Below, piece by piece: positions 20,520 to 31,566 of a DNA stretch of 64,000 bases. Origin of the DNA: Blattamonas nauphoetae (Eukaryota; Preaxostyla; Oxymonadida); assembly GCA_033064195.1 (NCBI GenBank), contig JARBJD010000011.1, positions 1 to 64,000 of the forward strand. Reading direction: 5' to 3'. Below the pieces are notes generated by a model that searched no databases, was not told the origin of the DNA, and saw only the letters and a list, made by a program, of their open reading frames with translations. The position numbers and the translations under genes are program-made. Within the stretch, counting starts at the first letter, position 1; every line of letters begins with the position of its first letter.

Positions 20520-21083
20520 GTGGAAATGCATGGTCAAATACTGATTTGCCTGTAGAATTAGCTTGGGATTGTGAAAATTTGTATTGATCATATCTCCACA
20601 ACCAGAGATAGTTCGGACATGAAGTTTTCACCAATACGGATCTTTTGTTGAGAATTATTGTTTTCTGAATAGTTTGAAAACAATCCCCTTGCGGCAGTTG
20701 AGATACTTTTGGGTAGCTTGTTCGCCCTTTTGATTTTTCTTCGCTAGCTATTCATCATTTTTCCAAATACTCTTCAAATTCATTCAAAACGATGTTTACA
20801 CAATCAGAATTGAATCCAAAGAATCAATCCCAGAAAAAATTGGTCATTGAGGAAAATGTTGGATGATCATCGATGGAATTGACGAAAAAGGCTTAAAACT
20901 CCGTTTTAGGAAATCTTCGAAAATTCTCAAATAAATCAGAAAGAAAAGTATCCAACAAAAGATCCTAATTGGTGAAAACTTCATGTCCGAACTATCTCTG
21001 GTTGTGGAGATATGATCAATACAAATTTTCACAATCCTAAGCTAATTATACAGGCAAATCAGTATTTGACCATGCATTTCCAC
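20520..21083. mobile_element. Long-inverted-repeat element (564 bp)
   Basis: Inverted arms of about 130 bp (20520-20652 and about 20955-21083) starting GTGGAAATGCATGG. Arms contain CTCCACAACCAGAGATAG, a word family shared with the other long-TIR MITEs nearby. No coding capacity and no clear target duplication. Confidence 0.75.
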
Positions 21084-21127
21084 TCATATCGAAATCGAAT
21101 CAGTTGAAGAATTCTACAACACATCGA

Positions 21128-22282
21128 CAGTACCCACGGAAATTAACTACATCCCTTTGCATCCAGGGTTCGTTGTTCAACTTGGTGGATGGAACCCACG
21201 CCGTTCCATCCAATACTGGCCCAGACCATCACTTTCGGAGGGTGTGCTTTCTTCTCTTTCCCCCATTTTGGACCGTTTTCTTCTCCCTCAGCTAGCCAGA
21301 CGTAATCTCTCCCATCAGAGACGAAGGCACAGATCTTGCTTTCATCCGTCCACAGTATGTTCCTCCATTTCTCAACTGTCGAACTTTTCACATTTAGAGC
21401 AAATGTGAGTATGTCCTTTTTGTGTTTGTCTGTGAGCAGGACTATTTTTCTCCTGGTTCTTTGCCGCAGGCCTGCTTCTATCTTTTCCAGGTGAAACACC
21501 AAATGGCAGAAGATGAGGTCAGAATCCTCCTCAAACTCCGAGGAAGCCCTGGGATCATAAAACTGCTCAATGACACGGGAAGAGTTTTCAACGCAGGTTC
21601 AGTCCGACTGGTGATGGAGTGTGGCGAGATCGACCTCGCTTCTCAGCTCAAAGAATGCTCTTCATATGAATTTTGTTTTGAATTTCCGGAGCGTGGCTGA
21701 AACGATTCTCTTTGACAACAGAGAGTACAGCTGAATCTTGTGTTGCTGAGGTCTTTCTCTTTCTCCCCCGTCCTTTTGCATTTGTGTCTAAAACTCTCCC
21801 AGACCATCATATTTCGTGCAACGGTCGCCACATCATCCAGTTGGAGGAGATCAACAACTCTCTGCCTTGTTTGCGGTGTGCATTCTTTTTTCTTTTTATG
21901 CCTAAACCAGGTAGACATCTGAAGTTTGGGAACCATGATAGTTGAAGTTCAACAACTGACCCGGATCGTCCAATCGAAGCGTGCGAATGACAACTTTCGC
22001 AGTCCCGGAATCACTTCGCTCTTTATTTCAATCCTCACCTCATATTTTATCATTTTATCTCTTCTCACTCCATTTTCTTTTTGAAATCAACAAAACGGAC
22101 AATATTCCACAGAGAAAAGATGATCGACCCTCTTTGTCGAGATCGCTCTTCCAGCAGCCTCTCCGGACGGTTTCCTTCTCATTCCTTATGTAACTTCATC
22201 CAACTTCCTGTTCTCTCCCACAGTCATCACCACATCGTTGACTCAGGTTCTCTTCGGTAGTAGTTAATTTCCGTGGGCACTG
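21128..22282. mobile_element. Tc1/mariner element, decayed
   Basis: Ends are inverted: CAGTACCCACGGAAATTAAC at the left; GTTAATTTCCGTGGGCACTG at the right. The CAGT start is typical of Tc1-like elements. It contains a broken minus-strand transposase. The expected TA duplication is not preserved at either end. Confidence 0.8.
21143..21936 (-). pseudogene. Tc1-like transposase pseudogene
   Basis: Minus-strand fragments in more than one frame. The N-terminal part (21643-21936) has TPQTRQRVVDLLQLDDVATVARN, a helix-turn-helix of Tc1 type. The C-terminal part (21143-21502) has NILWTDESKI, the first catalytic Asp region of DDE_3 transposases, and PKVMVWASIGWNGVGSI, the strand after it. The third catalytic region is missing. 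At least one frameshift separates the parts, and the end is truncated close to the left TIR. Confidence 0.75.
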
Positions 22283-22302
22283 GAGTTGTATCAAAAACCA
22301 GG

Positions 22303-22861
22303 TCAGTTTCAACAACCTGTAGCAGGGGGGTTGATAAATATATCTTGGTCAAACCAGGACAAATAAATAAAGGTACCGCGCCTAAACGCCTGTGTCAGGA
22401 GAAAACCCTAAAATACTTTGAAAGCCAGAAATTCATCTTTTTTTGAACTTTGTAAGTTTTTTCTCGATAACCAACCATCCGCTTTGCACCAAATTAAACA
22501 CATAGTTATCGGAAAGATCTCGACAAAAGCTTATCTGTAATAAACCGGTTTTTTAAACTAGAAAACAATATGAATTTTTTGCCATTGTCCTAAATACTGA
22601 TACTTTTGTCTCCATTTTTTGTCAAAATGTTCGTTTCATCAAATAAACATTTCTATGAAAAATATCATCCAAATCGATTCAGTGGCTGTTGAGAGATTGC
22701 CGAAACGATTTTTTTCTTTGGCGAAAGTGGGTATTTTGAGGTTTTCTCCCGACACAGGCGTTTAGGCGCTGAACCCATTTTTAATTTACTTGGAAAGACC
22801 AATACAAATTTGGCTTGCCCCATGTTACGGGTTTATTAACAGTTCGGGTTTTTGAAACAAA
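22303..22861. mobile_element. Long-TIR MITE copy 1
   Basis: TIRs of over 100 bp meet the pattern GCGCC(T)AAACGCCTGTGTC.GGAGAAAACC and its inverse, with an outer GGTCAAAC/GTTTGACC block. It has no coding capacity. The same family recurs at 24811-25400, 25409-25960, 31019-31200 and 35750-35935. Confidence 0.75.
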
Positions 22862-23161
22862 TCGAAAGTCGGTTCAACTGAGAAAAAGCATGTTCAACCG
22901 AGATGTGAGGTGACCCGAGTTTTCCTGAGTGGACTGAAGATGTGTCAGCTCAACCAAGAACAACTCAGATCAACCTGATTCAACTCACCGATACTGTGTT
23001 TTATGAATCAAAAATTGATTTTCAGTGCAGTTTAGACGTGAAATGAGTATACAGACGATAGGAAATTCGGGAGAGTTGTGGGAAAACAGTCTTTCAATCA
23101 AGAGAACTCAAAAAAGTTCTGAAGAAGAGAGAGAAATCCCTTTGTAGATGTCTGTCAACTG

Positions 23162-23830
23162 CAGACCTTAGTACCTTGAGATCAATCAGATACAATTTGA
23201 GATCGACTGACCTCAAGGTGAGAAAGGGGGATTGAGATCGATTTGGAGTGGTTTTGACCCTTTTTTCACACATTCTCAGACCTTAGAGATCGATCTCAAT
23301 GATCTCAATTTTTTCGACCTCAATAAATAACGCGCCTGTGATTCTTCCTTTTCTTCTCGCATCATGTGTAATATACCCACATTGTCACACAATTTTTTGG
23401 GAAAATTCATAATTTCTAATATGTGTCGAAAAACAACGTCAATGTCTCACCACATTTTTCACCGTTGGAGCGAACGTTCACATGAAAACAATGCACTCCG
23501 AAGTGAAAGAACACCAATTATGTCATAAATGAGATAAAATTAAGGGTTATTTCAATCACTCAGCCAGATCAGGTTGATCCAACCCATTGGAGTCAGACTT
23601 CAACTTGTCTGGGTTCATTCTTCAACTCATGGTTTCACTCGGGACCTTTTCTTCATCATCTTTTTATATTGTTTAACATCAGAGAACCATTATTTTTTCC
23701 TGATTTTGTGAAATGTTGTGTAGAATGTGTGAAAAAAAGGGTCAAAACCACTCCAAATCGATCTCAATCCCCCTTTCTCACCTTGAGGTCAGTCGATCTC
23801 AATTTGTATCTGATTGATCTCAAAGGTCTG
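23162..23830. mobile_element. hAT-like MITE (669 bp) with GTCAACTG duplication
   Basis: Ends CAGACCTT and AAGGTCTG with inverted arms of about 105 bp. Flanked by GTCAACTG at 23154-23161 and 23831-23838, a perfect 8-bp duplication as made by hAT transposases. Related uninterrupted sequence at 58240-58270 shows the pre-insertion state. No coding capacity. Confidence 0.9.
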
Positions 23831-23838
23831 GTCAACTG

Positions 23839-24052
23839 ACTGGTCCAATGATTCGAGTGCGGGTTGAGACATCATCCGATCGATGCTTTTTGTGGAGTTT
23901 AGTCTCTTTTGTTTCGAAATCCGAACAGCTTCACGGTGTCTTGCCTCCTTTTCTTGGACAGTGTCGAGGAGAGAACTGATCAGTTGATGTGAATGCTGCC
24001 CGTCCTCATCTGTCAGGTTCTTCTGCGCAATGTCGATGTTGGTCAACCACAC
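23839..24052 (-). pseudogene. Harbinger transposase C-terminal fragment
   Basis: About 70 residues, roughly 90% identical to the last 75 residues of the transposase encoded at 58239-59462. Its upstream side breaks off at 24052, where unrelated sequence begins. The reading frame then runs into the inserted MITE. Confidence 0.85.
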
Positions 24053-24062
24053 AGATCATTTT

Positions 24063-24590
24063 CTAACTCCGTCATTGTCCAATCGCCATCTGTATCGACC
24101 CCAACGAACGAATATGAGGGCAGATCAAACTCATCGAAAAGTGAGTTCACCAAAGCGAGATGAGTCTTTCCGTCAGCCTCCTTCAGGAGAGGTTGCAGTG
24201 ATTTGATCATTAAGAAAGGCTGATTCTTCGAAACGTCGACACGAAAGAGCGAGCGCCGGTTTGGCCTTCACGTCCTGTCGATGATCCTTTCTCTCTAGTG
24301 CGAGAGTCGGATCGAGTCCTTTGTCCGGTTTTCTTCTTTTCCGTCTTTTTGGGGTTTCTTCAGGTGTGATGGAACTTCGCTTTATTGGTCCTCCTTCGGT
24401 TTCCTCCATCTCTTTCCAGTCCGTGCTGGTTTCTGTGGGTGATAGAGGTTGCGAGCTTTCGAGTGTTGTCCCAGTTTCAGAGCTGTTCGTGATAATCATT
24501 TCTGATTCATCCTCCCAGTCTGAAGAGTTTGTATCTCCTGAAGAGGGCATGTCCTTGTTTCTGAAGAGACTGTCTCGAAGGAGAGCGGAG
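24063..24590 (-). pseudogene. Hypothetical partial gene with acidic Ser-rich start
   Basis: Minus strand: MPSSGDTNSSDWEDESEMI... (24173-24550), a disordered, Ser/Thr/Glu-rich stretch followed by a basic patch (KRRKRRKPDKG). In another frame, 24063-24180 continues as a sensible segment (ADGKTHLALVNSLFDEFDLP, then a DTDGDWTM stretch). It stops where the Harbinger remnant begins, so it is probably truncated by that insertion. Family not recognised. Confidence 0.35.
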
Positions 24591-24810
24591 GTTTAAGGAA
24601 TAAGTTGTCCATGGCTGACATCATCGATGAGTCGTTGAGCCTATGGGTCTGGTCGGAAGGGAATGTCGACTTCCATCAATGATTGGAGTTGCTGCGATTT
24701 GAGAGGAGTTTGTTTTCTTTGATTTGGTAAAGAGTTTTGGGATTCATCCGAACATTCTCATTAATCCGGGTAGTGGGACGAAAATAACAATATTGGTTTA
24801 GTTAATAGTA

Positions 24811-25400
24811 GTGTCAATAATCCGTACATATTCAAAAATCCGTACAATGGTGATTGAAAAATTTGGATGGGTCAAACTAAGAAAAATAAAATTTGGTTCC
24901 GCGCCGAAACCCCTGTGTCGGGAGAAAACCTCAAAATACTGTTTCCTTTTGGCATCCACATATTTTTCTCAACTTTTTGCCCTCATTTCTCCACAACCAG
25001 CCATCCGTTTTGAATCAAATAAAATGCATTGTGATCGTAAAGATCTCGACAAAAGCTGCTCAAAAAATAAACCGATTTTTTTTCTAAGAATTTTTTGTCG
25101 AGAAAAATATGGGTTTTTTTCCATTATCCCAAATATCCAGATTTTTTTCTCCAAATTTTTTTCAAAATGTTCGTTTCACCGAAAAAACGTTTTTGTGAAA
25201 AACTGCATCAAAATCGGTTCACTGGTTGTTGAGATATTGCCGAAACAATTTTATTTTTCGGGCAAAAGGGGGTATTTTGAGGTTTTCTCCCGACACAGGG
25301 GTTTCGGCGCGGAACCAAATTTTATTTTTCTTAGTTTGACCAATATATATTTTTCAAGCCCCATGTTACGGATTTATGAAAAGTTCGGTTTATTGAAACA
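24811..25400. mobile_element. Long-TIR MITE copy 2
   Basis: The best-preserved copy of the family (590 bp, arms of about 130 bp). The arms hold AATCCGTA.CATGG, GGTCAAACTAAGAAAAATAA and CCGCGCCGAAACCCCTGTGT. The interior is a palindrome-like set of words shared with other copies (CTCCACAACCAGCCATCCG). No clear flanking duplication. Confidence 0.78.
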
Positions 25401-25408
25401 TCTATAAG

Positions 25409-25960
25409 TTAAAGAAAAATTGTTCCGCGCCAAAATGCCTGTACAAAGAGAAAACCTCAATACACTTGTACAGCCAGAAAAACACACGTTTTGCTCAACT
25501 CTTAGTGCTCGTTACTCTACAACCAGCCATCCGTTTTGACCCAAACAAAATGCATTGTTGTCGAAAAGATCTCTAGAAAAGCTGCTCAACAAATTTTCCA
25601 ATTTTTTCCCATGAATTTGTTGTCCAGAAGAAATGGGTTTTTTTTCAATTGTTCCAGATACTCGGCATTTTTTCATAATATTTTGCAAGTTCATAGAACC
25701 AAAAAACGTTTCTGTAAAGAATAACATCAAAACTGTGTCACAGGTCGTGAAGATATATCCAGTCCACCCAGAAAAAAGAAGCCAAACTGGTGTGTGGTCG
25801 ATTTCTATGGGAAAAAAAGGAGTTTTATTGGGTTTAAAACGGATCTCTTGTTGAGGAGATACGGTGTTTGTAGATTATTTTGATTCCACACGGAATTGAA
25901 TTCTCCAATTTTATATTTTCTTTGTTTAACCAATCTGTTTCTTTCAACCCCTGATCCTCA
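25409..25960. mobile_element. Long-TIR MITE copy 3 (diverged)
   Basis: Starts with TTCCGCGCCAAAATGCCTGT and the CTACAACCAGCCATCCG word, and ends in the TTTGTTTAACCAATCTG arm. The right arm is more diverged. It directly follows copy 2. Non-coding. Confidence 0.55.
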
Positions 25961-26120
25961 GATATGAAATGTTATTGGATTAATCACGCCTCTTTCCAGT
26001 ATTGTAGGATTTCTCTGTTCTCTTCCTTCTCCCTTCCCTTTTCCGTCTCTCCTTGTTCTATCTTCTCCACCTCAATCTCTTCATTTGCGAACGTGGAGAT
26101 GATTGCATTGATTCTTCAGC

Positions 26121-27593
26121 TTGGGAGAATGCCAGATGAGAGATGAGATGGACCAGGAGAGGGAAGAGACAGCAAACATAATTGGATGGGAGATATCGGG
26201 AATCCCACGCACACTGAAAGGAACGAAGAGAAGCCACAAGCAAATGGCAAGACCAGAGAGATCGTCGATGGAGAAAGCTCAACCAAAGAAACAGAAATGG
26301 GAGAACCTTGTGGGAAAAGGGAAGATCTCGTCCGTGATGAAAGAGATCGAACGAGGTGACGAACCAAATCAACTGTCACTTGAGAAGATCTGTGCACTTC
26401 ACAACGACACAGACAGGAAAGAGTTAGCAGCGAAAACGATGATGAACCCGAGACAAGTATTGAGAGATGAGGAAGAATTAGAAATCAAGAACGCGCTCCG
26501 AGGATTGAACAGCAGTTCAACCCCGTCCCTCGATGGCCTCACGGTCGAGTTCATCAAACGCTGCTGCAGTGGCGACAGAAACCTCCGTGGGCACCTGGTG
26601 GGGGCTGTGGCCCTTTGTTTGGAAAAGGGTTTTCTTCCCTCGACCTGGTGCATGGCAAGGTTGAGTGCAATTCCGAAAGCAGATGGTCGCCTTCGACCGA
26701 TAGCCGTCCAACACACCCTCAGAAAACTGATGGCACGTCTCCTCTTGGAGAGGAACAAATATTGGTTTCAATTACACACCTCGCCGCGACAAAAAGGAGT
26801 GGGATGTCCATTTGGATGGAACATCATCATTGATGAAGTCGAAAGAGAACTGGATGAAAGTCTCACAAAACAAGAGGAAAGAGATATGTCGAACGCCTAT
26901 CAGAACGTGAGGCGCCAACTGCTGCTCGAAAAGCTAGCTAACACTCGAGGGTGTGACACGGAACTCCTCACATTCCTCCAACTATCCTTCCAACAAGAAA
27001 GACTCGTGTTGGATCACAGCGGCGAGACCAGAGTGGTTGAGAACAGTCGAGGGGTACAACAAGGCTGCCCCCTCTCACCAGCACTGTTCGCCTTCTACCT
27101 CACAAATACGATGGAGGAGGCAGAGAAGGGAGGAGCGAGAGTGTGGGGATACTTAGACGACCTGATAGTCATCAGCAGATCCAAGGAGACTCTCTCTCAG
27201 AGCCTCAACAATCTCACCACCTCACTCACAAAAATCGGGCTCTCACTCAACCCTACGAAGACCGTTCTTCTCGCGTAAAAGAACGGTAAGCACCTCAACG
27301 ACTCCATCGACATCCTCGACCAACGCATCAAGCCTGTCGAGAGCACCAAACTACTCGGCTCTATCATCTCACCATCACAAGAAGAGAAAGACAAGTTTTT
27401 TGAAAGCAAGATGGAGAAGGTGATACAGTCCCTCGCGAGACTCACCAATCTCAGTCTTCAGAGCAAGATGCTCTTGCTTCGTCAATCGATAAGCACGAAA
27501 CCACTTCATGTTCTCTCCACAACACCTATCTCACACTCATCATTCCAAAGGATGTTTCAAGCCTCAGAACATCGATCAACAGGGAAAGGTTGA
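26121..27593 (+). pseudogene. Non-LTR-type reverse transcriptase, one in-frame stop
   Basis: RNA-directed DNA polymerase of a LINE-like element. In order: STPSLDGLTVEF (motif 1 region), LSAIPKADGRLRPIAV (motif 2), an NAYQNV segment (D.NA.N type motif A area), SRGVQQGCPLSPALF (motif B, near 27045-27090) and WGYLDDLIVIS (catalytic YLDD, 27141-27170). After a single in-frame TAA at 27276-27278 the same frame continues through the thumb (KLLGSIISPSQEEKDKF, then ARLTNLSLQSKMLLLRQSIS) to 27593. No endonuclease domain is seen on either side, so the copy is probably 5'-truncated. Confidence 0.85.
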
Positions 27594-27919
27594 AGAGGAA
27601 AACCCCCTTTGATTTGCTGCTGGAATGGCTGGCAGATTACGATTGGAAATATGAACAAAAGACCGACGCAGAAAACCGACTCACACATCTATTTTTTGCA
27701 CGAAAGGATTGTATCTCCCTTTTTCAGACATTCCCACTCCTCCACATTGAGGGAAAAACCTTCATCGGGAACGTGTTTACCATTGGACATGTGTTGATGA
27801 GTGGTGAAAAAGAAGCAGATTATCAATGGCCACTCACTACTTTCTATCGGTACATCGGGTTGAAGCAAAATCTCTACTGTTCTTCACTGATTCAACAACA
27901 GGTGTCGTCCATCAGATAA
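27590..27919 (+). pseudogene. MULE-like transposase fragment
   Basis: A 109-residue piece: FFARKDCISLFQTFPLLHIEG (first catalytic Asp region of the MULE domain, where the usual Asp appears as Glu), then FTIGHVLMSGEKEADYQWPL, the conserved E...DY.W.L stretch of MULE transposases. The rest of the gene is absent. A MULE source could have moved the long-TIR MITEs around it, because long TIRs are typical of that superfamily; this link is inference. Confidence 0.55.
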
Positions 27920-28087
27920 AGCATGCCAAATTTCTTGCAACATTTCAGTAGAATAGAAGACAGTAATCGATACCTATCTAGATCGCCAATAACACGGAAG
28001 AAAGGAAGTTCAACCTCAAAAACACACATTTTGTGATCCTTCGATTTTGATGAATTTTGGATCTGATTCTACCTTTATTTTGATAAA

Positions 28088-28722
28088 ATGAGCTCCAAAA
28101 ACACACCTTTTATGAAGGAATACCTCCGAAGGATGTTTGAACGAAACCCCACAAAATCCTCTCAGAACAGAATCCAGACAACGACAATCAACCCATTTTC
28201 ACCTATAATCAACAGATCCTGCGTCAGACAGCCGCCAACACACCGCAAAAGAAAGATCGTCGAAGCCAGTTCATACATCAATCGGCTGGATTCGAACGAG
28301 CAGGGTATCGTACTGTCTTCGTTGATGAATCTGCCTGGAATGCGACAACTGTGCGAATGAAAAGGTGGAGTCCCGTGAATCACCCAGCTATCCTCCAAGC
28401 CCCTCCAAACATTCTATCGTTCTCAATCCTCTGTGAAATAACAGTGGCCATTCGGCCGACAGCCTTCACTGCTGATCGAACCTTTCCTTCGATAAAAATA
28501 TCCAGAGAAAATCGCTCCGATACGGGAAGCGTACCTCGTTTTGTCGCATGGACAGCTGTTCAGACTCACTCTGGAGAACCTTCGAAACCAAAAACAATAT
28601 CCTCCACAACTTATTATCAATGTGGTAGAAAATTCCCTTGTGGCGATAAAAACACCAAGAGAAAAGAATGTAGAGTCAGCAACACAGTCAAAAGCCGACA
28701 ACCAATAAGTTCAGAAACCTGA
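28088..28722 (+). pseudogene. Tc1/IS630-like transposase relic
   Basis: Near 28290-28380 the plus strand reads GFERAGYRTVFVDESAWN followed by TTVRMKRWSPVNHPAIL, the first catalytic Asp region and downstream strand of a Tc1-like transposase. The preceding frame (28088-28360) holds the linker region. Frame changes and loss of the other catalytic regions mark it as dead. No TIRs found. Confidence 0.5.
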
Positions 28723-28744
28723 AAAAAATGTCAAACACTTCATA

Positions 28745-29845
28745 GATATGTCATTTACCAGGTCATGTCAGCAACCCGGAACCTGTGGTTGAAACAAACC
28801 GTATGGGTCAAACTAAGAAAAAAGTGATGTTTGAGAACTCAATTCGCTGGATATTCGGAGATCCATTTTATAGTGGCGTCACCAATTTGTTCGATGTCAA
28901 CAATGAGTGCTTTTTTCTGGAATTATCACTTTTGGTCAAACTTTGAAAAAAATAAAATTTTAGAATTTTCCTCCCACTGGATCCCAAAAAACCCTCACAA
29001 TAGCTCTTTTCAACCACTTTTTTCATGTGTTCTCGTCGTAACTTCACGACCTGTGAACCGATTTTGATGAAATTTTCCACAGAAACGTTTAATTGGTGAA
29101 ATGAACGTTTTGACAAAAAATTGGAAAACAAATTATGGGTATCTGGGAAGATATGAAAAAAGGCTGTTTTTCGCCCAGAAAAACTTCATGGGAAAAAAAA
29201 TTCTTTTTTTGAGTGTCTCTTATCGATATGTTTACGAAAATAATGCTTTTTCTTCGGTCTCAAACGGATGTCTGGTTTTGGAAAAATGATCGTGAAAAGT
29301 TTGGAAAATGTGTGGTGTTTCGCTGTATAACGTATTTTGATGGTTTCTCGGGATCCAGTGGGAGGAAAATTCTACAATTTTGTTTTTTTCTTAGTTTGAC
29401 CAAATGTGATAATTCCAGAAAAAAGCACGAATTGTTGACATGGAACGTATTGGCGACGCCACTATTAAACCAAATAAAAAACATTTTAATCGTGAATATA
29501 TCAATACTCCAAAAAAAGAACATTGTATTCTAAGATATTTTTGGTCCGAATAAAGGCGTTTTTTCACATCTTCCCAAAGACCCACCTTTTTTTCACCATT
29601 TTGATAAACAAGATCATTTCACCTAAAAAACGTTTCTGTGGACAATTTTATCAAAATTGATCCACAGGTTGTGACGATATGCCCAGTACACACAGAAATA
29701 AGTGGTCAAAATGAGGTATTTTGAGGATTTCTCTAATTCCCCAAACAGAAAAAAAACAAAGTTAAGGTATTGCTTGGTTGGACCAAAATCATTTGTTTCG
29801 ACCCCAAATTCAGGGTTGCTGACATGACCGGGTTAATGACATATC
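28745..29845. mobile_element. Long-TIR element enclosing a second inverted-repeat element
   Basis: Outer arms of about 75 bp (GATATGTCATTTACC..GGTCATGTCAGCAACCC, inverse at 29760-29845). The outer arms carry the GGTCAAACTAAG / GGTTGGACC block of the long-TIR family. A second pair of arms of about 110 bp lies inside at 28871-28985 and 29340-29463. Non-coding. Confidence 0.7.
28871..29463. repeat. Inner inverted-repeat element
   Basis: Arms start TAGTGGCGTC.CCAATTTG and meet at CTCCCACTGGATCCC. They lie nested in the 28745-29845 element. The interior has the CCTGTGAACCGATTTTGATG and CAAACGGATG words of the wider family. Confidence 0.7.
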
Positions 29846-31018
29846 AATAATTCTACCAACTTGAGGATTTTTTATTTTCCGGATTATTTCGTCTCCAAGG
29901 ATTCTGATCAGAACACCCACCTGCTTCTTTCTTGCGACATCAATTGCTGAATCTAGCATCAAAGAAAAAGGTTTTCACGAATGCAAGTATTTTCTAATGT
30001 CTGTCGCGAGCTTTTGCTCAAATTGTTCTGTTCTTTGACAGAACATCGTAGCAGAAGTGTACACAGTCGAAGATGATGATGGGAGATTGGCTCTGCAATC
30101 CAGAAGATGACAAAAAGTCGAAAAATGTGCTTCACTGAATTCAGTGGCTGCAAAGGATGAAGCAGCTCGAAACCTATTTTCAGTGAGAAAGTCTTTCTAT
30201 CAGAATCTTCCGAAAACAAGGTCTGTTTTTCAGGCCTGAACCATCCGGAATCTGCAAATGAAATCTTTTTCCTATTCACAACCGACAAACAATTCAAGTG
30301 GAAAAACTGTCTGTTTTCGTTCAGGAGTCACGGCTTTCTAATCCCAAGCGCCGCATCCCCGCGCGCACTTGGTTCTGGCCAGTGGCCGTGAGTAGGAGCA
30401 AACGGTAAAAAGAAACTCCACTTCACATTGGAGAAGCAAACCGAATGTGTGGCAGAATGGTTGATGAGAGGAGCACGTGTTTCTGGAATAGAACCGCCCC
30501 TCCAGTAGGTTCTGTTCAAAACCAGGTACTCCTCTCTGTTGAGCTTTGAAAGGACAAAAGGAGATAAATGAGAAGAAAAACAAGCCTGAAGTGAAATTCA
30601 CAGGTACTACGAAGGCTGGCCATGACCAGCTTTCAGCTACTGGCACCATTCAGCTGCGAGGTCAGGTGCTGTGTTCCCAAACAGAATTGGGCACGAGTAG
30701 TGAGATTGGAGGACTGTCGATGTCAGTGACCTGTCGACATGCTCTCTAATCAGAGCCTTCTTTGCTCCTTTCACCCGCACCAGATTGCTAACAGAGGGAT
30801 GTTTGATCGAGGATGGGCGGAATTGAAGAGGGTCCCCCAATTCGATTGGTGTCGCTGCCATCAGCTTAGCAAGGTGGGAAGTGCGAAGTGCACACCACCT
30901 CTTCCAGAATTATCGTAGCTAATATTCTCTCCCACTTCATGCAATAATTTGTAAACCGTTCACTATTTCTCAATTTCGTAGATGACATGAGATCCGGCCT
31001 TTTTTCTGGAAAAATCAA
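29846..31018. other. Stretch without a recognisable gene
   Basis: Both strands have only short frames without domains. The section 30340-30700 is richer in G and C than its surroundings, but I see no motif in it. No TIR pair found. Confidence 0.5.
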
Positions 31019-31200
31019 TATTAGTCAAACTACGAAAAATATACAAAAGTTCCGCCCCGAAACCCTTGTGTCGGGAGAAAACCTCAAAATACCCCCTTTT
31101 GCCCGATCAAAAAAATCGTTTCGGTAATATCTCAACAACCAGTGAATCGATTTCGATGAATTTTTTCACAGAAACGTTTTTTTGGTGAAACGTACATTTG
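31019..31200. repeat. Long-TIR MITE half copy
   Basis: One arm only: TATTAGTCAAACTACGAAAAA, then CCGAAACCCTTGTGTCGGGA and the CAACAACCAGTGAATCGAT word. It breaks off near 31200 with no opposite arm. Confidence 0.6.
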
Positions 31201-31566
31201 GGAAAGTTCTTATGAGATGTCCATCTGGTCCCCAGGCACTCCAGGTGACCTCTGAAACATTGATTTTTTGAAAAAGCGCAATAAATTAGGATTTAAAGTG
31301 AGATGGAGAAATTGACGTTCATTTTATTGTCTTCATAGAGTCAGTCGTATCTTCGACGTGCCGAGCGGGGCGTATCAAGAGTTTGATGTCGAGCATAGAG
31401 GCTTTCAATCCATGCATTCTTTCTTTGAATTGACACAGAGTCCGTAGTCTCAGAGTTGTCAGTGACTTCCTCCCGGGATTCATCATCCTCAGCCTTCCAT
31501 GATCGTCTTCTTTTTGTAGTCACTATCTTTTGTGTCGGTTGTTTGATTGGAGAAATCCAATCGTTA

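Larger units (their letters stand above)
22868..24060. mobile_element. PIF/Harbinger-like element remnant
   Basis: Homologous to the left side of the element at about 57925-59462: 22868-23153 matches its terminal non-coding part and 23839-24052 matches the C-terminal end of its transposase on the minus strand (WLTNIDIAQKNLTDEDGQ, then LISSLLDTVQEKE). The catalytic part is gone. The copy is split by a hAT-like MITE with a perfect 8-bp duplication. Confidence 0.8.

Noticed and set aside
30328-30649. Minus-strand hypothetical proteins
   Set aside because: Frames of about 60-100 residues without composition, motif or neighbour support; typical of chance in GC-richer DNA.
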